Source: Pleurocapsales cyanobacterium LEGE 10410
GTDB taxonomy: Bacteria > Cyanobacteriota > Cyanobacteriia > Cyanobacteriales > Xenococcaceae
Direction of reading: 5' to 3'
Assembly: GCA_015207195.1 (NCBI GenBank)
Contig: JADEXJ010000018.1
Location: 1-57,014 of the forward strand
DNA length: 57,014 nt
The position numbers and the translations under genes are program-made. Position 1 is the stretch's first letter. Each line of letters begins with the position of its first letter. The notes beneath the pieces were generated by a model. The model was not told where the DNA came from. It saw only the letters and a list, made by a program, of their open reading frames with translations, and ran no database searches. This document shows, in pieces, positions 17,308 through 24,177 of the stretch.

Positions 17308-18612
17308 ATGGGTAAACTGCAATTAAAACTAGAGCCAAATAGTAAATCAATCATTGCTTTGTGTCTAGCTGGATTGGCGTTTGTTGGTGCGACAACTATT
17401 TACAGCGTCAATCAAAATACTACAAGAGAAGAGAACCAAACAGTTTTACCCCAGCCAGTTACTGCGGTTACGGCTTTAGGCAGAATTGAACCTCAAGGAA
17501 AGCTGATTCAACTCGCACCTGCACCAGATTTAGGCGGGACAAAAATAGCTCAGTTACTGGTAGAAGAAGGCGATCGCCTTACTTCAGGACAAATTATTGC
17601 CATCTTAGATAACTATCAACGCGCTAAGGCTGCGGTAGAATTAGCCCGACAGGAGGTTATAGTAGCCCAAGCAGAGTTAGCTGTAGTCGAAGCTGGAGCA
17701 AAACAGGGAGACATTAAGGCGCAAGCAGCCACCCTAAACCGAATCACAGCGCAGCTAGAAGGAGAGGTTGAAGCGAATCAAGCAGATATTGCCCGTCTTC
17801 AAGCTCAATTAGCTACAGAGCAGGCTGAAAAACAAGCGACAATAGCTCGCCGTCGAGCAGAATTGGGCAACGCTGCCAGTGAATTTAAACGCTACCAGCA
17901 GTTAGCTAGAGATCGAGTGATCTCGGAGTCTGAACTAGATGCTCGTCGTTTGACAGTCGATACAGCACAAAATGCTTTGTTGGAAGCCCAATCTAGCTAC
18001 AATTTTACTACTCGCACTCTACAACAGCAGCTCAATCAGGCTCAAGCGATCGCCAGACAAAACAAAGACACTCTGCAACAGCAAATTATTGAAGCCCAAG
18101 CTGTTTTAGACAGCGTAAGCGAGGTAAGAGAAGTAGACGTAATCCAGGCTCAAGCGGAAGTAGATCGGGCGATCGCAGCTTGGCAACTGGCAGAGGAAGA
18201 TTTAGAGCTAACTTACCTTAAAGCCCCTAGCGATGGACAAATTATCAAAATTAATGCTTATCCTGGAGAAATCGTAGACACCGATGGGGTAGTAGAATTT
18301 GCTGACACCTTGGGGATGATGGTAGTTGCTGAGGTGTATGAAAGCGATATCCCACTGGTAGAAATCGGGCAAACCGCCACAATAGAGAGCGAAACAAGAG
18401 CTTTTGCGGGAGAAATTATGGGGAAAGTCAAGCGAATTGGCTTAAAAGTTGGCAAACAAGATGTCTTAGATACGGATCCTGCTGCGGATGTTGACAGCAG
18501 AGTTATAGAAGTCGAAATCCACCTCGATCCCCAAACGAGCGATCGCGTTGCCCATCTGACTAACTCTAAGGCGAGCGTCAAGATTGATTTGGAAGTAGGA
18601 AGTAATAAGTAA
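17308..18612 (+). CDS. devB: DevB-like HlyD family periplasmic adaptor
   Basis: The membrane fusion protein begins with an N-terminal TM helix (IALCLAGLAFVGATTIYSV, about residues 16-34). A lipoyl-like half-motif (TALGRIEPQGKLIQLAP) follows. A long coiled coil runs from about residue 100 to 295 with Q/A/E-rich heptads. The second lipoyl half is LKAPSDGQIIKINAYPGEIV, and a beta-barrel region ends the protein. Together with DevC and DevA it forms a type I-like tripartite exporter linking to TolC. In Anabaena the equivalent exports heterocyst glycolipid, but homologues in non-heterocystous strains export other substrates. The gene is full length with an ATG start. Confidence 0.88.
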   Translation: MGKLQLKLEPNSKSIIALCLAGLAFVGATTIYSVNQNTTREENQTVLPQPVTAVTALGRIEPQGKLIQLAPAPDLGGTKIAQLLVEEGDRLTSGQIIAILDNYQRAKAAVELARQEVIVAQAELAVVEAGAKQGDIKAQAATLNRITAQLEGEVEANQADIARLQAQLATEQAEKQATIARRRAELGNAASEFKRYQQLARDRVISESELDARRLTVDTAQNALLEAQSSYNFTTRTLQQQLNQAQAIARQNKDTLQQQIIEAQAVLDSVSEVREVDVIQAQAEVDRAIAAWQLAEEDLELTYLKAPSDGQIIKINAYPGEIVDTDGVVEFADTLGMMVVAEVYESDIPLVEIGQTATIESETRAFAGEIMGKVKRIGLKVGKQDVLDTDPAADVDSRVIEVEIHLDPQTSDRVAHLTNSKASVKIDLEVGSNK

Positions 18613-18630
18613 TAAGTAATAAGTAATAAG
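18600..18630 (+). repeat. Heptamer tandem repeat (AGTAATA)
   Basis: About four tandem copies of the 7-mer AGTAATA straddle the devB stop codon. They resemble cyanobacterial short tandemly repeated repetitive sequences. Confidence 0.75.
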
Positions 18631-18686
18631 CGAGCTATTAATCCTTAGATGAATTGTCAACAAACTACGAACAAATAGTATCTACC

Positions 18687-18720
18687 AATGACTAACCACT
18701 AACCACTAACCACTAACCAA
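18687..18720 (+). repeat. Heptamer tandem repeat (ACTAACC)
   Basis: About five copies of the 7-mer ACTAACC lie between devB and devC and end 3 bp before the devC ATG. They displace any normal ribosome-binding site. Confidence 0.75.
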
Positions 18721-18722
18721 TC

Positions 18723-19871
18723 ATGAAAACTCCCCTATCCTGGTTGCAGTTGACTCACGAAAAAGCTCGTTTATTAATTGCCTTAGCTGGTATTGGTTTT
18801 GCAGATATGTTGATGTTTCTCCAGTTGGGTTTCCAGGCAGCTTTGTTTGAAAGCAGCGTTACTCTGCACAAAGCTTTTGAGGGCGATATATTTTTGATGA
18901 GTCCCCAGTCTGATTATTTAGGATTTACCAAACAATTCTCTCAAAGACGTTTGTACGAATCGCTAGCAGTCGAACAGGTAGAGTCGGTAATACCTATGTA
19001 CTTTAACTACGGCTCTTGGAAAAATCCCGTAGAGCGTAGTACCCGCACTATTTTTACTATGGGCTTTAATCCTGACAAAAATATGTTAGATCTACCAGGG
19101 ATTGAACAAAACATCGATCGCCTCAAGCTACCCGATTATGTCTTATTTGATGAGCTGTCGCGGGCAGAATTTGGACCAATTGCCGATCTATTGCAACAAA
19201 ACCAAACTGTTAAAACTGAAATATCCTCACGCAAAGTTACCGTAGGCGGATTGTTTTCTTTGGGAGCATCTTTTACTGCCGATGGTAATATTATCACCAG
19301 CGATACTAATTTTTTGCGCTTGTTTCCCGATCGCCAACCAGGATTAATCGATTTGGGAATTATCCGTCTCAAACCTGGGACAAATTTAGAGTTGGCTTTG
19401 GTCAATTTAAACAACAAATTACCCCAAGATGTCGAAATTTTTTCCAAAGCAGAATTTATTCAAGAAGAAATAGCCTATTGGCAAAATGCGACGGCAATCG
19501 GCTTTATTTTTACTTTGGGTACGGGGATTGGATTTATTGTAGGAACGGTGATTGTCTATCAAATCCTCTACACTGATGTTGCCAATCATCTAGCAGAATA
19601 TGCCACCCTTAAAGCGATGGGTTATCAGGACAGATATTTTATTGCTTTGGTATTCCAAGAAGCCGTAATTTTGGCAGTATTGGGCTTTATTCCAGGTTAT
19701 GCGATCGCCACGGGATTGTATGCGTTGGCAGCAGGAGCGACTGCTTTACCTCTGGCTATGACCATGAATCGAGCAGCTACGGTATTAATTCTCACGATTA
19801 TTATGTGTTGTGTTTCTGGCAGTATTGCGGTTAGAAAATTGAGCGCAGCAGATCCAGCAGATATTTTTTAG
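18723..19871 (+). CDS. devC: DevC-like ABC exporter permease
   Basis: The protein has the FtsX/MacB-type permease architecture. TM1 covers about residues 15-45 (LLIALAGIGFADMLMFLQL). A large periplasmic domain extends to about 245. Three C-terminal helices follow (IGFIFTLGTGIGFIVGTVIV; ALVFQEAVILAVLGFIPGYA; ATVLILTIIMCCVSGSIAV). The last residues, RKLSAADPADIF, match the DevC family end. It pairs with the DevA ATPase to move a substrate through the DevB adaptor. At 382 residues it is of normal size. The ATG directly follows heptamer repeats, which is unusual for translation initiation. Confidence 0.9.
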   Translation: MKTPLSWLQLTHEKARLLIALAGIGFADMLMFLQLGFQAALFESSVTLHKAFEGDIFLMSPQSDYLGFTKQFSQRRLYESLAVEQVESVIPMYFNYGSWKNPVERSTRTIFTMGFNPDKNMLDLPGIEQNIDRLKLPDYVLFDELSRAEFGPIADLLQQNQTVKTEISSRKVTVGGLFSLGASFTADGNIITSDTNFLRLFPDRQPGLIDLGIIRLKPGTNLELALVNLNNKLPQDVEIFSKAEFIQEEIAYWQNATAIGFIFTLGTGIGFIVGTVIVYQILYTDVANHLAEYATLKAMGYQDRYFIALVFQEAVILAVLGFIPGYAIATGLYALAAGATALPLAMTMNRAATVLILTIIMCCVSGSIAVRKLSAADPADIF

Positions 19872-19985
19872 TTAGTAGTTAGTAGTTAGTAGAGAAGCCT
19901 AGCGAATTCCGTACAAGTTCGATTGATCGCCATTTGCTTCGGAATGTTATTCACCGATCTATCAGTTAATTATTTAAACCAGAAA

Positions 19986-20708
19986 ATGAATAGTTCTCAA
20001 TCAACAATTAACCAAGTTGTCAATATTAAAAATTTAGATCATTTCTTTGGTGAAGGAAAGTTAAAAAAACAAATTTTGTTTGATATTAATTTAACTCTCA
20101 ATACTGGTGAGGTTATTATTTTAAAAGGACCTTCTGGATCGGGAAAGACTACCCTACTAACTTTAATGGGAGGACTGCGATCGCCCCAATCGGGAAGCTT
20201 ATTAGTATTTGGCGAGGAGTTAGTTGGGGCAAACAAAAATCAGCTAGTTCAAATTAGAAGAAACATTGGTTATATTTTCCAAGACCATAATCTTTTGGCA
20301 TCTCTAACCGCCAGGCAAAATGTACAGATGTCTTTAGAGTTACATCACAACATTAAAACTTCAGAGATCGAACAAAGAGCGATCGCTCTTTTGGAATCTG
20401 TTGGCTTGGGCGAACATATCAACTATCATCCCCAAAACCTGTCGGGGGGACAAAAACAACGGGTAGCGATCGCCCGTGCGCTGGTTTCCCATCCCAAAAT
20501 GGTATTGGCAGATGAACCAACCGCAGCCTTGGATAGTAAATCTGGTCGAGACGTGGTGGAACTGATGCAACAGCTAGCCAGAGAACAAGGATGCACAATT
20601 TTGATCGTAACCCATGATAATCGTATTCTCGATGTAGCAGACCGCATCGTCGAACTAGAAGACGGTAAAATAACTTTAGATCGAGAACAACCAGCAATTG
20701 ATAACTAA
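19986..20708 (+). CDS. devA: DevA-like ABC transporter ATP-binding protein
   Basis: The nucleotide-binding subunit of the DevBCA exporter is recognisable by GPSGSGKTTLLTLMGGL (Walker A) and the Q-loop VQIRRNIGYIFQDHNLL. The signature NLSGGQKQRVAIARAL and the Walker B MVLADEPTAALD are also intact, and it ends with VTHDNRILDVADRI. The 21 extra codons upstream of 19986 read as unlikely protein, so the ATG at 19986 (MNSSQSTINQ) is chosen. It completes the devB-devC-devA order. A short gap and tandem repeats precede it, so it may need its own start signals. Confidence 0.9.
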   Translation: MNSSQSTINQVVNIKNLDHFFGEGKLKKQILFDINLTLNTGEVIILKGPSGSGKTTLLTLMGGLRSPQSGSLLVFGEELVGANKNQLVQIRRNIGYIFQDHNLLASLTARQNVQMSLELHHNIKTSEIEQRAIALLESVGLGEHINYHPQNLSGGQKQRVAIARALVSHPKMVLADEPTAALDSKSGRDVVELMQQLAREQGCTILIVTHDNRILDVADRIVELEDGKITLDREQPAIDN

Positions 20709-20717
20709 GCGATCTAA

Positions 20718-22457
20718 CTATCTTCCAGTAAAACTATCTTCCAGGCAATCGAGAACCGAATTATCCTCATGAGGAATACGCCACAATCGATCCAAACCAC
20801 TAGCGGGCATAGTCAAATACAAAACATCTTGGGGTTGTAGTCGAGTTTTCAATAACTGCCAGCCATGAAAACTGTGATTCTTTCTTTCTACATATAAAGG
20901 AACAAAATCTTCCTCAATGGCTGCTTCTTGTACTGTGCGATCGCAAAAAGGATGTTTGGGAGTAACCATAGTTGCTAAAGCTACCCAGAGTAAATCTTGA
21001 GTCATCCCGTTGCCCAAAATTCTGCCTCCCAAAGCTGCTGCTGCAAAGGAATGGGTTGCTAACTCCACAGGAGATAAGACGCAATCAAATTCAAACACTT
21101 CCTGCATCGAGCGAGCAAATTGAGAATCGCTACTACGAACTATAGTTTTTAGCTGGGGAACCAAAGCTTTAGCAGTCAGGCTAATTTCTAAGTTAGTGGT
21201 GTCTTGGCTGGTAACCGCAATGAGACTTAAGGCTTTTCTGATATTGACTGCCTTTAAGCTAGAGGGCATACTCGCATCTTCGATAATTACGGGAATACCC
21301 AGAGAACGAGCAGAATGCAGGAAACGGCTATTAGGATCTGATTCGATCACTACCACTTCATGCCCCTGAGAGTGGAGTTGATAGGCGATCTTGATTCCCA
21401 AACCCCCCAAACCACAAACAATGTGGTGATTGTGCCGAGGAATTTTAGCTGCGTCTATGGTTTGCCGAAAGCGACTACCCAATACAAAGTCATTAATCAA
21501 GGCATAACAGATTCCAATCACCCCTGCACCGACAATCATCATAATCGCCGTAAATACCTTGATATAATCCGAAGCCCCCTCAGCAACTTCTTCTTTACCT
21601 CCTGCCCCTGTAACCATCCCTACAGAGAAATAGAGCGCGTCGGCGATCGAGGTTTGGAGATTGACGCTGATGTAAATCGCCGTTGCCAAAAAGATTACCG
21701 CTAATAAAGCCAAACTAACCAAGGCTACTGGACGGGCGTAACGTTGATAATAAGGAATGTTTAAAACTGCTTTAAATAGCTTTTTTGTCCAAGAGCGTCG
21801 TTTTTTGTAGACTTTGGGTTTAGTTCCCACAATCAGGCGATCGCCTGGTAATAGCCGACTACCGTATTTAATTGCCGACACTAGATCTATTTCTCCTTTA
21901 ATAGGTAAATAGTAGATTAGCATCCGTTCGGGATCGTCCCATAGTTCTCTAAGTTCTTTACCCAGCCAGGGATGATCGGCATCAATAATTTCTTCTCGTA
22001 TGGGCCAGGTACGATTGTATAGCTCTAGTTGACCAATTGCCTGATTACCCAAAGCTGCAAAAGTAAATAGCGGTGCTGAAAGAGTCGCCACGCTCATCGT
22101 ATAGTGGTCTGGCAATGTCAGATCGAGGCGATTTCCCAAAGTATGGTTGATTAATCGATTAATAATCCGAATCTTGGGATTGAGTACTCTTGCTTGGGTT
22201 AAAATTGCTAAGTTAAGGGCATCGTCATTGTTAACCAGGACTAAAGTCTTTGCTTCTCTGATTCCTGCTCGAATCAATGTAGCGTTGTCTCGCGGATCGC
22301 CAACGATAATTTGTTTGCTTGCTGATGTGTTTACGGGACTATGGCTAATTGCTACTACTTCTGCCCCTTGTTGCTTCAATAGGCTATAAATTTTCGCTCC
22401 CGTGCGCCCTAGTCCACAAATAATGATTTTGGCTTGCATAATTTTACCAAGGTGCAT
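20718..22457 (-). CDS. Potassium channel-like protein, two RCK modules with atypical pore
   Basis: This 579-residue relative of the protein at 3349-5370 has an RCK Rossmann domain with GLGRTG (15-20), then TM1 (about 243-264). A pore segment, YFSVGMVTGAGGKEE (about 276-290), replaces the usual selectivity filter. TM2 lies at about 302-322, and a second RCK domain (GLGGLG, 349-354) with a TrkA-C-like end follows. T-G-A-G-G takes the place of T-V-G-Y-G, so selectivity for K+ is doubtful. The first ATG is at 22457. A second, six codons later at 22439, starts exactly where RCK homologues begin and may be the true start. Confidence 0.8.
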   Translation of the reverse strand: MHLGKIMQAKIIICGLGRTGAKIYSLLKQQGAEVVAISHSPVNTSASKQIIVGDPRDNATLIRAGIREAKTLVLVNNDDALNLAILTQARVLNPKIRIINRLINHTLGNRLDLTLPDHYTMSVATLSAPLFTFAALGNQAIGQLELYNRTWPIREEIIDADHPWLGKELRELWDDPERMLIYYLPIKGEIDLVSAIKYGSRLLPGDRLIVGTKPKVYKKRRSWTKKLFKAVLNIPYYQRYARPVALVSLALLAVIFLATAIYISVNLQTSIADALYFSVGMVTGAGGKEEVAEGASDYIKVFTAIMMIVGAGVIGICYALINDFVLGSRFRQTIDAAKIPRHNHHIVCGLGGLGIKIAYQLHSQGHEVVVIESDPNSRFLHSARSLGIPVIIEDASMPSSLKAVNIRKALSLIAVTSQDTTNLEISLTAKALVPQLKTIVRSSDSQFARSMQEVFEFDCVLSPVELATHSFAAAALGGRILGNGMTQDLLWVALATMVTPKHPFCDRTVQEAAIEEDFVPLYVERKNHSFHGWQLLKTRLQPQDVLYLTMPASGLDRLWRIPHEDNSVLDCLEDSFTGR

Positions 22458-22553
22458 AGAGATAGAGATATTTGTCTCTTCTTACTAATTTTGGGCAATC
22501 GCGATCGCCTTTACTGTATACGGCAACACTTTTAGAGAAATGAAGGAACGGCA

Positions 22554-22829
22554 GTGAAGATCTTAGAACAACTATTCTCAAATTATTCAACTAAGATAAT
22601 GGCAGAAATCGTCAAACCTTATTACGATAGCTTACTTCCATCTTTAAACACGTTCAAATTACGCAGTATAAAACAATACCAAGTATATATATTTAAATTT
22701 AGACGCGATCGCATCAATCGCTTTTTATTATGTATGTTGCGATCTCGTCACTTCAGCTTTAATATACTTGCACTAATTCACTTAAAAGGAAGATACAAAA
22801 CCAGCCCTTCTAAGATCATTTCTACTTAA
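22554..22829 (+). CDS. Doubtful small ORF, 91 aa
   Basis: A frame opens at a GTG preceded by AAGGAA about 6 bases away. Its product contains MAEIVKPYYDSLLPSLNTF and an RRDRINRF stretch but matches no family I know. It ends just before the first copy of the mfd-start repeat. It could be random, since the region is AT-rich and one HIP1-like site is inside it. Confidence 0.2.
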   Translation: MKILEQLFSNYSTKIMAEIVKPYYDSLLPSLNTFKLRSIKQYQVYIFKFRRDRINRFLLCMLRSRHFSFNILALIHLKGRYKTSPSKIIST

Positions 22830-22874
22830 TCCCTTTAAAACATGGCTTTTGCATTACTTTGTAAGGGCGATCGC
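22830..22874 (+). repeat. Duplicate of the mfd start region (copy 1)
   Basis: TTTAAAACATGGCTTTTGCA matches the mfd start at 24138-24157. After a short variable gap both copies continue AGGGCGATCGC. This copy is not followed by the rest of mfd. Confidence 0.7.
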
Positions 22875-22885
22875 CAAAATTACTT

Positions 22886-23191
22886 TTAAGTAGAAGCAAC
22901 TGGCTGGATTTTATTTATTTGTTCTGCTTCTTTGCTCAAAACTCGATAAATATCATTTGCTCTTTGTAAATTTAGCCAAAAGTCAGGAGTTGTATTGAAA
23001 TATTTAGCCAATCTTAAAGCCGTACTTGTAGTAATTCCTCTTTTACCGTTAATTAGTTCGTTAACTCTTTGATAACTAACTCCAATTCCATCAGCCAACT
23101 GCTGTTGAGTCAATCCCATAGGTTCGAGGAATTCTTCTCGTAACATTTCCCCTGGACTAGTTGGGGGTCTATTTGTAGGAATATTAACCAT
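22886..23191 (-). CDS. higA: HigA family antitoxin
   Basis: The protein is an XRE-type helix-turn-helix antitoxin. TSPGEMLREEFLEPMGLTQQ, then LADGIGVSYQRVNELINGKR, GITTSTALRLAKYF and NTTPDFWLNLQ are the HigA family signature. It neutralises HigB by protein-protein contact and represses the operon. The ATG at 23191 is chosen over an upstream TTG-type start because HigA homologues begin with this short N-terminus. It lies 10 bp after higB, in the toxin-first order typical of higBA modules. Confidence 0.9.
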   Translation of the reverse strand: MVNIPTNRPPTSPGEMLREEFLEPMGLTQQQLADGIGVSYQRVNELINGKRGITTSTALRLAKYFNTTPDFWLNLQRANDIYRVLSKEAEQINKIQPVAST

Positions 23192-23201
23192 AATTATTTT
23201 T

Positions 23202-23495
23202 TTAGTGATAATCAACAATTTCTACATCTTCTACGCCACTATCTGACCAGACAAAACAAATTCGATATTGGTCGTTGATACGAATACTATGTTGTCCTTT
23301 TCTATCGCCTTTTAAAGCTTCTAGTTGGTTTTTGGGTGGAGAACGTAAATCATATAAACTAGCTGCAAAATCTAACTGGTCTAGTTTTCGTCGGGCAACT
23401 TTCCATAAGTTTTGTGGACAAGTTTGACGTGCAGATTTTGTATCGTCTCCATTGAAAATGTCTTTTGTGCCTCGGTCTTTAAAATTGACTATCAT
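23202..23495 (-). CDS. higB: HigB/RelE-like plasmid maintenance toxin
   Basis: The 97-residue product fits HigB: IVNFKDRGTKDIFNGDD, a K-x-A-R-R-K-L-D-Q-L core, and the beta-hairpin QHSIRINDQYRICFVWSD near the end. HigB toxins bind the ribosome and cleave mRNA during translation. The RelE-family basic and aromatic residues needed for RNA contact, including the Arg in SIRINDQYRI, are present. The neighbour higA follows on the same strand. There is no plasmid signature, so it is a chromosomal module. Confidence 0.9.
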   Translation of the reverse strand: MIVNFKDRGTKDIFNGDDTKSARQTCPQNLWKVARRKLDQLDFAASLYDLRSPPKNQLEALKGDRKGQHSIRINDQYRICFVWSDSGVEDVEIVDYH

Positions 23496-23561
23496 TTTAA
23501 CACGGTAGTCGTGATACTGAAGTCAGTTTAGCATTCTTGGGTTGAACTCTATAAAAACACA

Positions 23562-23624
23562 GCGCGATCGCACTACCCTACCTCAAATACACCTGCGCTA
23601 ATCCATCTCACTGGTCGCTATCTT
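23562..23624. repeat. Diverged direct repeat (copy 1), HIP1-containing
   Basis: The segment beginning GCGATCGCACTACCCTACCT and ending TCGCTATCTT is repeated at 24042-24103 with roughly 70 percent identity by eye. The pair flanks the small coiled-coil gene. Confidence 0.55.
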
Positions 23625-23671
23625 GGTGTTTGGCGATCGCAAAATCTACAAACAACTGATATAAATAAAAA

Positions 23672-23709
23672 AAGGAAGCTCTAGAAATAATTAGTTGCAA
23701 AGCTTCCTT
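23672..23709. other. Inverted repeat AAGGAAGCT/AGCTTCCTT
   Basis: Nine-base arms are separated by 20 bases. The A-rich left flank would form a T-tract on the minus strand, so it could terminate minus-strand transcription, although no minus gene lies close upstream. Confidence 0.45.
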
Positions 23710-23744
23710 AAACATTTGAAAATCTACTTTGGAGTATAACATCC

Positions 23745-24005
23745 ATGACTAATGGACAAAATGGTAATGGAGATCGCTTGGATCGAATTGAAGCGATTGT
23801 AGAATCATTAGCTAGATCGGCACAAGCTATCAATAATGACCATGAGGAGAGAATTCAAACTCTTAAAGATTTAGTTGCTAGACTTACTTGCTTGGAAGAA
23901 GGGCAGAATAGAATGTTAGCGAGTATTGACGATGACAGACCTACTATCTTGCGTAGGTTGATGACTATAGAGAATAAAGTAGATCGAATTCTAGAAAGAG
24001 AATAA
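23745..24005 (+). CDS. Small coiled-coil hypothetical protein
   Basis: This 86-residue, charged helical protein begins NGQNGNGDRLDRIEAIVESL. Long heptad-like helices follow (SLARSAQAINNDHEERIQTL, RLMTIENKVDRILERE). It resembles the small coiled-coil proteins often found in cyanobacterial accessory regions. No specific family or function is recognised. The ATG start is at 23745. It lies between higBA (opposite strand) and mfd, inside the block bounded by the two mfd-start copies. Confidence 0.6.
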   Translation: MTNGQNGNGDRLDRIEAIVESLARSAQAINNDHEERIQTLKDLVARLTCLEEGQNRMLASIDDDRPTILRRLMTIENKVDRILERE

Positions 24006-24041
24006 TAAATTTATTATTGCAATCGCAATCTCTTAAACTCA

Positions 24042-24103
24042 AAGCGATCGCACTACCCATCCCTAATATATCTGCACTAACTCGCCCCATTATTCGCTAT
24101 CTT
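24042..24103. repeat. Diverged direct repeat (copy 2)
   Basis: This is the partner of 23562-23624. It starts GCGATCGCACTACCCATCC and ends TTCGCTATCTT. Confidence 0.55.
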
Positions 24104-24133
24104 TTTAAAAGGGTAAATCTTTCTCATCTAGCA

Positions 24134-24177
24134 TCCTTTTAAAACATGGCTTTTGCATCAGTAGTTAGGGCGATCGC
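24134..24177 (+). repeat. mfd start region (copy 2, native)
   Basis: This is the authentic mfd translation start, with the same TTTAAAACATGGCTTTTGCA block as 22831-22855. It marks the right edge of the duplication. Confidence 0.7.

Noticed and set aside
17308-20708. devBCA taken as proof of heterocyst formation
   Set aside because: DevBCA homologues also occur in non-heterocystous cyanobacteria, and no heterocyst genes are seen nearby.
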